Below, in pieces: positions 26,463 through 33,710 of a stretch of DNA of 64,000 nucleotides (its first letter is position 1; every line of letters begins with the position of its first letter). Source of the DNA: Caulobacter rhizosphaerae (GTDB taxonomy: Bacteria; Pseudomonadota; Alphaproteobacteria; Caulobacterales; Caulobacteraceae); the NCBI RefSeq assembly GCF_010977555.1, contig NZ_CP048815.1:4642501-4706500 (forward strand), given 5' to 3'. Position numbers and translations under genes: made by a program. Below the pieces are notes generated by a model. The model saw nothing but the letters and a program-made list of their open reading frames with translations, had not been told where the DNA came from and ran no database searches.

Positions 26463-27401
26463 CTATCGGCACATCCTGTCGAGCTCCGCGAAGGGCAAGT
26501 CCAGCTTGGGGACCGGCAGGCCCTTGGCCTTCATGGCGTTCTCCAGCGTGGTCGGCGCCTCGGTCGCCTGCGTCTTGAAGTCGGCCGCGTAGAACTTGTC
26601 ACGCTCGGCCTCCTCCAGGCTGACGAACTTGGCGCCGTTGTCCTGGTACATCTTCAGCAATCGCGGCATGACCCGGGCGTCGAAGGCTCCGGCGTGCATC
26701 AGCAGCACATAGGCAATGTCGCGGTCGTACAGCTTGGCCGACAGGCTTCGCGAATAATCCAGGCTGTCCTTGGCGGCCTTCAGGTAGCTGGCCTCCAGCG
26801 ACGCCACCGCCGCCGCGTCGCCCTTGGCCATGCAGCGGGCGTAGGGCTCGTTCCAGGCGTAGTCGCCGAAGCTCATGGTCACGCTGGCGATGCGGTAGCC
26901 GTGGGCCTTGAGCAACTTGCGCGCCGCGACGTGCTTTTCCGGCGTCTCGCCCTCGCTGAGGAACGGATAGCGCAGCCAGCGCCAGTCCTGGCCCGCCATG
27001 TGACGTTTCAGCAGCGGCTCGTTGCGGACGAGGTCGGCCTCCCAGTCGGCCAGGCTATGGGTGTTCAGGTCCAGATGCGACCAGGTGTGGTTGGCCAGCG
27101 GGTGGCCGGCCGCGCGCCACAGCGACAGGACGCCCACCGAGTCCGGCTCGCGCTCTTCGTGCACCCCGTTGATGAAGCCGTAGACCGGCCCCGTCCCTGC
27201 ATCGTGGAAGGCGGCCAGCAGCCGGCCGGCCACGTCGATGCGGCTGACGCCCGGCGGCAGGGCGCTGTGGGCGGGCAGGTCGTCGAAGGTCAGGGCGATC
27301 TTCACTGGAGTGGCGGCTTGCGCGGCTCCCATCGTCGTCGCGGCGACCAGAGGCGCGATGCAGCGCGTCAACACCCGCACCCACGCGCGCTCGATACCCA
27401 T
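26463..27401 (-). CDS. Polysaccharide deacetylase (NodB homology), secreted
   Basis: 312 residues with a signal peptide ending near 'GAAQA' and a good ribosome site (GGGAGGA, 5 bases before ATG). NodB motifs are present: motif 1 'LTFDDLP' (Asp40-Asp41), motif 2 'NHTWSH' (His105, His109) giving the metal-binding Asp-His-His triad, motif 3 'RYPFLSEG', and a late 'LLMHAGAFD' resembling motif 5. Such enzymes remove N- or O-acetyl groups from chitin-, peptidoglycan- or hemicellulose-type glycans. It is the first gene of the minus-strand cluster, and a perfect LacI-type operator match sits 29 bases upstream of its start. Confidence 0.92.
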   Translation of the reverse strand: MGIERAWVRVLTRCIAPLVAATTMGAAQAATPVKIALTFDDLPAHSALPPGVSRIDVAGRLLAAFHDAGTGPVYGFINGVHEEREPDSVGVLSLWRAAGHPLANHTWSHLDLNTHSLADWEADLVRNEPLLKRHMAGQDWRWLRYPFLSEGETPEKHVAARKLLKAHGYRIASVTMSFGDYAWNEPYARCMAKGDAAAVASLEASYLKAAKDSLDYSRSLSAKLYDRDIAYVLLMHAGAFDARVMPRLLKMYQDNGAKFVSLEEAERDKFYAADFKTQATEAPTTLENAMKAKGLPVPKLDLPFAELDRMCR

Positions 27402-27429
27402 GCGTCCTCCCGCTTCATTCCTTGGCGAA

Positions 27430-27443
27430 TGATAACGCTACCA
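27430..27443. promoter_or_regulatory. LacI-family operator-like site (perfect match)
   Basis: TGATAACGCTACCA fits the LacI-family pattern TGNTANCGNTANCA at every fixed base. It is 29 bases upstream of the deacetylase ATG, so bound protein would cover the promoter or transcription start. It also lies in the divergent gap shared with the sigma-factor gene at 27589. Confidence 0.65.
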
Positions 27444-27588
27444 TTTATGCCACCCTTCGCCTTCGCCGCAAGGCCGATCGCACGACGCCGACGCCCCGCG
27501 CGAAAACTTGCGGGACACGGTGGGGGTTTTGGCGCGACGTGCGTCATACATCCTGGGAAAATCGTCAAACCCTCCAGCAGGCGGAACC

Positions 27589-28095
27589 GTGCGGCCAGCG
27601 ACCGAGCCAGACCTGAACAGACTCGACCGGCGCTATCGGCCCGCGCTGATGGCGTTCTTCATGCGCCGCGCCGCCAGCCACGGCGACGCCGAGGACATGA
27701 CCCAGGAGCTGTTCGCCAAGCTGGCGACCGCTGAAGCCAGTTCAATCGACAACGCCGACGCCTACATCTTCCAGATGGCCGCCAACCTGCTGCGCGACCG
27801 GGGCCGGCGCGAGAAGGTGCGGGCCAACTACCGCGCCAGCCTCGACACCGGCGCCCTCGACCTGGAGCCCCTGGACCCCGCCCGGGTGCTGCTGGGCCGC
27901 GAGAGCCTGGGCGAGGTCTCGGACGCCCTGCGCGAACTGCCCGAGCGCACTCGTGCCATCTTTCTCCTGTTCCGTCTGGAAGGCATGAAACAAGCCGAAC
28001 TCGCCGCCCTGTACGGCGTCTCCGTCAGCGCGGTGCAAAAGCATATCCTCAAGGCCATGACCCACCTGACCCGACGCGTGAGGGCAGGCGAATGA
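27589..28095 (+). CDS. FecI-like ECF sigma factor
   Basis: 168 residues from GTG 27589, preceded by AGGCGGA; the frame is open further upstream but that part is not sigma-like. Region 2 is at about 15-75 ('GDAEDMTQELFAKL', 'AYIFQMAANLLRD') and region 4 at about 110-160 ('LPERTRAIFLLFRLEGMKQA', 'YGVSVSAVQKHI'). Together with the FecR-type gene overlapping its stop codon (ATGA at 28092-28095) and a TBDR with an STN domain, it forms a surface-signalling system in which ligand binding at the receptor frees the sigma factor. Confidence 0.95.
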   Translation: MRPATEPDLNRLDRRYRPALMAFFMRRAASHGDAEDMTQELFAKLATAEASSIDNADAYIFQMAANLLRDRGRREKVRANYRASLDTGALDLEPLDPARVLLGRESLGEVSDALRELPERTRAIFLLFRLEGMKQAELAALYGVSVSAVQKHILKAMTHLTRRVRAGE

Positions 28096-29171
28096 CCATG
28101 ATCTCGCCCGACGACCGGCTGGACACCGCCCGCGAGCAGGCCGCCCTGTGGTGCATGCGGCTGGCCGACGACGACCTTTCCCCGGCCGAACAGGCCGACC
28201 TGCAGGCCTGGTTCGAGGCCGACGCGGCCCATCGCGGCCTGCTGGACGACGCCGTCACCGCCTGGCGCGCCATCGAGGCGCAGGCCGCCAGCCCCGGCCT
28301 GATCGCGCTTCGGCGCGAGGCGCTCGAGGACCTGCGCCGCGCCCAGCACGGTCGCTGGGCCCGTCCCGGCCGCCGCCCGGCGCTGTGGGCCGGCCTGGCC
28401 GCCGGCCTGGTCGTCGCCGTGGGGGCCGGGCTCGCCTGGCGGGCCAGCCTGCCCGACGTCTACCGCACCACCGAGGGCGAGCGGCGGATCGTCGAGCTGG
28501 CCGACGGCTCGCGGGCCTCGCTCGACAGCGCCACGGTGCTGAAGGTGAAGTACGAAAGCGGCCGCCGCCGCCTGTGGCTGGACAGCGGCCGAGCCAAGTT
28601 CTCGGTCGCCAAGGACCCGCTGCGGCCGTTCTCGGTGGCGGCCGGCGACAAGCTGGTGGTGGCCACCGGCACGGTGTTCAGCGTCGAGCGCCTGACCGGC
28701 CAGATGCGGGTGGTGCTGTACGAAGGCCACGTGGCGGTGCTGGACGACAAGACGGGCCGGGCCGACAAGGCCGCGCCCGTCCAGATCGACGGCGCGCCCG
28801 CCGATCGCCTGCTGACCCCCGACCACGAGCTGGTGACCTCGACCCGGACCAGCGCCACCGTGGTCAGCCAGCTGGACCCGATCCGGGCCCGGGCCTGGGA
28901 GAACGGCCAGCTGGTGTTCCAGGACGAGCCCATGGACCTGGCCGTCGAGCGCGTGAACCGCTACGCCCGCGACAAGCTGCGGATCGGCGACCCGGGCGTG
29001 GCCAAGCTGCGGATCAGCGGGGTGTTCACCTCGGGCGACACCGGGGCCTTCGTCGACGGGGTGACGGCCGTCCTGCCGGTCCACGCGGTTGCGGCCAATG
29101 GCGTGACCGTGCTGAAAATCGACCACGGCCAAAAAAATTCCACGCCGGCCGGTGTGCCTTCGACGAGCTGA
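28092..29171 (+). CDS. FecR-family anti-sigma regulator
   Basis: 359 residues, start codon overlapping the sigma-factor stop. The cytoplasmic N-terminal DUF4880 domain ('ALWCMRLADDDLSPAEQADL') binds the sigma factor; one transmembrane helix lies at about 100-118 ('AGLAAGLVVAVGAGLAW'); the periplasmic FecR domain (about 125-235, 'YRTTEGERRIVELADGS') and a C-terminal DUF4974-like domain follow. In this family the C-terminal part contacts the STN domain of the receptor. The next gene encodes such a receptor 58 bases downstream, so the signalling chain is complete in this locus. Confidence 0.95.
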   Translation: MTMISPDDRLDTAREQAALWCMRLADDDLSPAEQADLQAWFEADAAHRGLLDDAVTAWRAIEAQAASPGLIALRREALEDLRRAQHGRWARPGRRPALWAGLAAGLVVAVGAGLAWRASLPDVYRTTEGERRIVELADGSRASLDSATVLKVKYESGRRRLWLDSGRAKFSVAKDPLRPFSVAAGDKLVVATGTVFSVERLTGQMRVVLYEGHVAVLDDKTGRADKAAPVQIDGAPADRLLTPDHELVTSTRTSATVVSQLDPIRARAWENGQLVFQDEPMDLAVERVNRYARDKLRIGDPGVAKLRISGVFTSGDTGAFVDGVTAVLPVHAVAANGVTVLKIDHGQKNSTPAGVPSTS

Positions 29172-29229
29172 GGCGTCTCACCTTCCAAAGCGCCGCAATC
29201 AACGTCGGCGCGCTTGGGAGGGAAGACAC

Positions 29230-31824
29230 ATGCGCAGATCCTTCGACCGCCGCCCGCATCGCCATTGGGCCCTGGGCTCCACCGCCGCCGCGGCCCTGAT
29301 GCTGCTGGCCGCCCCGGTGGCCGGCCACGCCCAGCAGGCCCCTCAGCAGACACGGGGAGCCACCTACAGCTTCGACATTCCCGCCCAGGACCTGAGCGGC
29401 GCCCTGCGAGCCTTCGGCCAGGCGTCTGGCCAGCAGCTGGCCTATGACGAGGCCAGCGTGCGCGGCAAGCGCGCCCCCGCCCTGACCGGCGCCTACACCG
29501 CCGAGGCCGGCCTCAAGCGCCTGCTGAACGGCACGGGCCTGAGCGCCCAGGCCACCGCCAGCGGCGTCTACGCCATCCGCGCCAAGACCCTGCTGGTGGC
29601 CACCAGCGCCCAGACCGAGGCCCAGCCCGCCACCGCCGTCGAGCCCACGCCCGACACGCCCGCCCAGGTCGACGAGCTGATCGTGGTCGGCACCCCAGGC
29701 GGCAAGGGCATCGACAAGCTGGCCGCCAGCTTCGCGGTCACCACCGTCAACGCCGACGACATCACCAAGGCCTCGCCCAAGAGCACGGCCGAGCTGCTGA
29801 CCCTGGTGCCCGGCGTCTGGGTCGAGACCTCCGGCGGGGTGGCCGGCGCCAACGTTTTCGTGCGCGGCTTCCCCGCCACCGGCGACGCCGAGTTCCTGAC
29901 CATCCAGTTGCAGGGTTCGCCGATCTATCCGCCTTCGACCCTGTCGTTCCTGGAGAACAGCTCGATCTTCCGGGTCGACGAGACCATCTCGCGGATGGAG
30001 GCCCTGCGCGGCGGCCCCAACCCGATCTTCTCCAACGGCCAGCCGGGCCTGACCACCAACTTCCAGCTCAAGGAAGGCGGCGAGGAGACCCACGGCCTGG
30101 TCAAGCTGACCACCTCCGACTACGACCTGCGCCGCGTCGACGGCCTGTTGAGCGGCAAGCTGGCCGACGACCTCTATTTCATGGTCGGCGGCTATGCGAC
30201 CACCTCGCCCGGCGTGCGCGACACCCAATTCGACAGCGAGGTCGGCCAGCAATTCACCGTCAACATCACCAAGCGGATGGAGCGGGGGAAGCTGAACCTC
30301 TACGCCCGCTATACCGACGACCACGGCGCCTGGTACCTGCCGTTCGCGATCAACGTGCCGGGCGTGGACAAGGGCGAATACACCCAGCTGGGCGAGGCCA
30401 GCCGCTTCCACACCCTGCAGGTCAACGGCGCCGGCGCGACCCGCAATTTCGACCTGGCCGATGGTCGAGGCTTCAAGGGCTATGTGGCCGGCGGCAGCTT
30501 CGAGCACGAGTTCGGTGACGGCTGGCAGGTGCGCGACCGCTTCAGCCTGACCGACGGTGACGCCAACACCTACGGCCTGGTGCCGGACGGAGCGGCGATC
30601 ACCGTGGCCGCGCTGAACACCGTGGTTCCCGGCGCGATCACCACCCGCGGCGGGACCGCCCTGGGCGCCAATGACTACGTCCAGAACTGGGGCGCCTGGA
30701 TCGTCGAGAAGAAGATCAAGGCGGTGACCAACGACCTGTCGATGGCCAAGACGATCGGGACCCACCAGCTGTCGGCCGGCTACTATGCCTCCAGCTTCAA
30801 GTCCGACGACTTCTGGACCATCGGCAATGTCGAGCCGATGCAGGTCAAGGCCAATGGCGACTACCTGGCCGCCCCGGTCACCTGCGCCAATCTGGCGACA
30901 GCCGGCAGCACCTCCAGCTGCTTCAAGTTCGGCCTGACCTCGGCCGGCGACGGGCGCGTGGACGCCCTGTACCTGGCCGATTCCTGGCAGGTGATCGATC
31001 CGCTGCGCATCGACCTGGGCGTGCGCCGCGAGCGGTTCCAGACCGACTACGTGGTCGACGACGGCCCCGGCTTCCCGGATGGCCTTGCCCTGCGCACCAC
31101 CGACTACAGCAACAGCAAGACCAGCTACACGGTCGGGGTGAACTACGACATCAACGCCGTCTCCGGCGTGTTCGGCCGCTATTCGCGCGGCTACAAGTTC
31201 CCCAGCTTCGACAACTTCCGCGAGGGCCTGACCGACACCCTGTCGGTCGACCAATACGAGCTGGGCTACAAGCTGCGCAGCGGGCCGTTCGAGCTCTACG
31301 CCACCGGCTTCGCCAACAAGTTCGAGGGCGCCAAGTTCGCCGACGTCGGCGGCATCCAGGAAAGCAACAGCAACAAGGCCCACGGCGTCGAGCTGGACGG
31401 CCGCTGGCGCTCGGACTTCGGCCTGTCCCTGGCCCTGAACGGCACCTTCCAGAAGACCGAGATCGTCAAGTCGTCGATCCCGGGCAACAAGGGCAACAGC
31501 GCCCAGCGCCAGCCCGACTGGATGATCCGCTTCACCCCCAGCTACGACGTGACCCTGGGCTCGGTGGAGTCGACCTTCTACGGCACGGTCAGCGCCGTGG
31601 ACGACCGCTTCGCCGACAACGCCAACACCCAGGTGCTGAAGGGCTACACCAAGGTCGACCTGGGCGCGATCTTCGACGTCAACGCCTTCACCGTCCAGGT
31701 CTCGGCCGACAACCTGACCGACAGCCACGGCCTGACCGAGGGCGACCCGCGCTCGACCAGCGGCGCCAACGCCCGCCCGATCCTGGGCCGGTCGTTCAAG
31801 GTCAGCGTCGGCTACAACTTCTGA
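29230..31824 (+). CDS. TonB-dependent transducer receptor with STN domain
   Basis: 864 residues from ATG 29230, preceded by GGGAGGGA at 7 bases. After the signal peptide (cleavage near GHA-QQ) comes an STN signalling domain (about 45-115, 'YSFDIPAQDLSGALRAFGQA', 'LNGTGLSAQ'), then a TonB-box-like 'VDELIVVG', the plug ('TAELLTLVPGVWVET', 'VRGFP', 'MEALRGGPNPIF') and a barrel ending in 'FKVSVGYNF'. The STN domain and preceding FecI/FecR genes mark it as a transducer. The usual ligands are siderophores or sugars; the trehalase gene 268 bases downstream makes an oligosaccharide possible, but siderophore uptake cannot be excluded. Confidence 0.95.
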   Translation: MRRSFDRRPHRHWALGSTAAAALMLLAAPVAGHAQQAPQQTRGATYSFDIPAQDLSGALRAFGQASGQQLAYDEASVRGKRAPALTGAYTAEAGLKRLLNGTGLSAQATASGVYAIRAKTLLVATSAQTEAQPATAVEPTPDTPAQVDELIVVGTPGGKGIDKLAASFAVTTVNADDITKASPKSTAELLTLVPGVWVETSGGVAGANVFVRGFPATGDAEFLTIQLQGSPIYPPSTLSFLENSSIFRVDETISRMEALRGGPNPIFSNGQPGLTTNFQLKEGGEETHGLVKLTTSDYDLRRVDGLLSGKLADDLYFMVGGYATTSPGVRDTQFDSEVGQQFTVNITKRMERGKLNLYARYTDDHGAWYLPFAINVPGVDKGEYTQLGEASRFHTLQVNGAGATRNFDLADGRGFKGYVAGGSFEHEFGDGWQVRDRFSLTDGDANTYGLVPDGAAITVAALNTVVPGAITTRGGTALGANDYVQNWGAWIVEKKIKAVTNDLSMAKTIGTHQLSAGYYASSFKSDDFWTIGNVEPMQVKANGDYLAAPVTCANLATAGSTSSCFKFGLTSAGDGRVDALYLADSWQVIDPLRIDLGVRRERFQTDYVVDDGPGFPDGLALRTTDYSNSKTSYTVGVNYDINAVSGVFGRYSRGYKFPSFDNFREGLTDTLSVDQYELGYKLRSGPFELYATGFANKFEGAKFADVGGIQESNSNKAHGVELDGRWRSDFGLSLALNGTFQKTEIVKSSIPGNKGNSAQRQPDWMIRFTPSYDVTLGSVESTFYGTVSAVDDRFADNANTQVLKGYTKVDLGAIFDVNAFTVQVSADNLTDSHGLTEGDPRSTSGANARPILGRSFKVSVGYNF

Positions 31825-31970
31825 CCGGTTTCCCGATCAGGACCCGCCGCGGCCGTCCCCAGCGGCCCGGCGGCAACGGAGCCGCTCCCCCCAGCGGCGC
31901 CGCTCGCGGGTCGGGTTCGTCACGGACCCGATCCGCGCTTTTATCGTTTTGAGTTGACCGATTTAATTTC

Positions 31971-32073
31971 CACTCATCCCGGCGAAAGCCGGGACCCAAG
32001 CCGAGCTTGAAGGTCGGCTTTGAGCCAGGAACGTCCACCTCCGCTTGGGTCCCGGCTTTCGCCGGGATGAGTG
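31971..32073. repeat. 31-bp perfect inverted repeat whose arms are GAAA-loop hairpins
   Basis: Arms at 31971-32001 and 32043-32073 are exact reverse complements. Each arm itself folds: CCCGGC-GAAA-GCCGGG on the left and its complement, with a TTTC loop, on the right. The whole element ends 19 bases before the trehalase start and just before its ribosome binding site (AGGAGG at 32081-32086). It is unlike the CTTCGACAAG-type repeats at 4363 and 42745, so the genome carries at least two such element families. Confidence 0.85.
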
Positions 32074-32092
32074 GAGGAGAAGGAGGAATTTC

Positions 32093-33685
32093 GTGAAGCA
32101 TCGTCGCGTCCTCGCAGCCTCCACCCTCTGGCTCGCCCTGTCCGCCCCGGCTATGGCCCTGGCCCTGGCGCCGAAGGCCAGCGAAGTCCCCTCCCCCGCC
32201 GACACCTATGGCGAGCTGTTCCACCAGGTGCAGATGCGCAAGCTGTTCCCGGACGGCAAGACCTTCGTCGACGCCACGCCCAGGCGTTCGCCCGCCCAGA
32301 TCCTGGCCGCCTACCGCGCCCACGCCGCCTTCACCGACGCCGAGCTGAAGCGCTTCGTGCACGCCAATTTCGTCGTGCCGCTAAGTGCGCCGCTTCCGCC
32401 CCCGTCCAAGGACCGCACCACCCTGAAGGCCCACATCGCCGCCCTGTGGCCGGTGCTGACCCGCCCGCCGGTCGAAGCGGTGGACGGCGGCAGCGCCCTG
32501 CCGCTGGACAAGCCGTTCGTGGTGCCCGGCGGGCGCTTCCGCGAGATGTACTACTGGGACAGCTACTTCACGATGCTGGGCCTGGCCGCCGACGGCCGCC
32601 AGGACGCGGTGGAGAGCATGGTCGACGATTTCGGCGGGCTGATCGACCGCTACGGCCACATCCCCAACGGCACGCGCAGCTACTATCTGAGCCGCTCGCA
32701 GCCGCCGTTCTACTTCGCCATGGTGGGATTGGCTGACAAGACCGACAAGGCCCGGTTCAAGCAGCGCGTGGACCTGATGCGCCGCGAGCACGCCTTCTGG
32801 ATGGACGGCGAGAAGACCCTCGCGCCCGGCCAGGCATATCGCCGGGCCGTCGCCCTGCCCGACGGCGCGATCCTCAACCGCTACGCCGACGACCGGACCA
32901 CGCCGCGCGACGAGTCCTACCGCGAGGACGTGCTGACCGCCCGTGCGGTGACCAACCGCCCGGCCGGCGAGGTCTTCCGCGACCTGCGTTCGGGCGCCGA
33001 GAGCGGCTGGGACTTCAGTTCGCGGTGGATGGCCGACGGCAAGAGCCTGAAGACCATCCAGACGACCGCGATCCTCCCGGTCGACCTGAACGCCCTGCTG
33101 TTCGGCCTGGAGACGGCCATTGCCCAAGGCTGCGCCGACCTGGCGGACGCGCCCTGCGTCGCTGAGTTCAGCGGCCGCGCCAAGGCCCGCCGGACGGCGA
33201 TGGACGCCTACCTTTGGGACGCTCCGCGCGGCCTCTATCTCGACTACCAGTGGCGCGAACGGACGCGGCTGGACCATCCCAGCGCCGCGACGCTGTATCC
33301 GCTGTTCGTCGGGGCGGCCAGCCCGGACCAGGCCAAGGCGGTGGCGACGACCACCCGCGCCCTGCTGCTCGCGCCGGGCGGCCTGCGCACCACCACCGTC
33401 GCCACGGGCCAACAATGGGACACCCCCAACGGCTGGGCCCCGATGCAGTGGGTGGCTGTGTCGGGCCTGCGCCGCTACGGCGAGGAGGACCTGGCCAAGG
33501 ACATCGGCCAGCGCTGGCTGGCCACGGTGGCCCGCGAGTACAAGGCCAGCGGCAAGATGCTGGAGAAGTACGACGTCGAGGAGGCCAAGGCCGGCGGCGG
33601 CGGCGAATACCCGCTGCAGGACGGCTTCGGCTGGACCAACGGCGTCACCCGCGCCCTGCTCGACCTCTATCCGGCGCCGGGCTGA
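32093..33685 (+). CDS. treA: Periplasmic trehalase (GH37)
   Basis: 530 residues from GTG 32093, six bases after AGGAGG. A signal peptide (RRVLAASTLWLALSAPAMA) leads to the GH37 alpha/alpha barrel. Both trehalase signatures are present: 'PGGRFREMYYWDSYF' and 'QQWDTPNGWAPMQW', with the expected catalytic Asp in 'SGWDFSSRW' and Glu in the glycine-rich 'GGGGEYPLQDG'. It hydrolyses trehalose to two glucose molecules in the periplasm. It follows the STN receptor after a 268-bp gap holding strong inverted repeats, and is convergent with the hybrid kinase gene, with 25 bases between stops. Confidence 0.95.
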   Translation: MKHRRVLAASTLWLALSAPAMALALAPKASEVPSPADTYGELFHQVQMRKLFPDGKTFVDATPRRSPAQILAAYRAHAAFTDAELKRFVHANFVVPLSAPLPPPSKDRTTLKAHIAALWPVLTRPPVEAVDGGSALPLDKPFVVPGGRFREMYYWDSYFTMLGLAADGRQDAVESMVDDFGGLIDRYGHIPNGTRSYYLSRSQPPFYFAMVGLADKTDKARFKQRVDLMRREHAFWMDGEKTLAPGQAYRRAVALPDGAILNRYADDRTTPRDESYREDVLTARAVTNRPAGEVFRDLRSGAESGWDFSSRWMADGKSLKTIQTTAILPVDLNALLFGLETAIAQGCADLADAPCVAEFSGRAKARRTAMDAYLWDAPRGLYLDYQWRERTRLDHPSAATLYPLFVGAASPDQAKAVATTTRALLLAPGGLRTTTVATGQQWDTPNGWAPMQWVAVSGLRRYGEEDLAKDIGQRWLATVAREYKASGKMLEKYDVEEAKAGGGGEYPLQDGFGWTNGVTRALLDLYPAPG

Positions 33686-33710
33686 CCGCCTCCACGAAGC
33701 CTTCGGACGC

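Noticed and set aside
27508..27588. N-terminal extension of the ECF sigma factor
   Set aside because: Extra residues precede region 2 without similarity; GTG 27589 has a purine-rich site just upstream.
29026..31728. A 900-codon minus-strand frame opposite the STN receptor
   Set aside because: Same antisense artefact; the plus-strand receptor has a full signal peptide, STN domain, plug and barrel.
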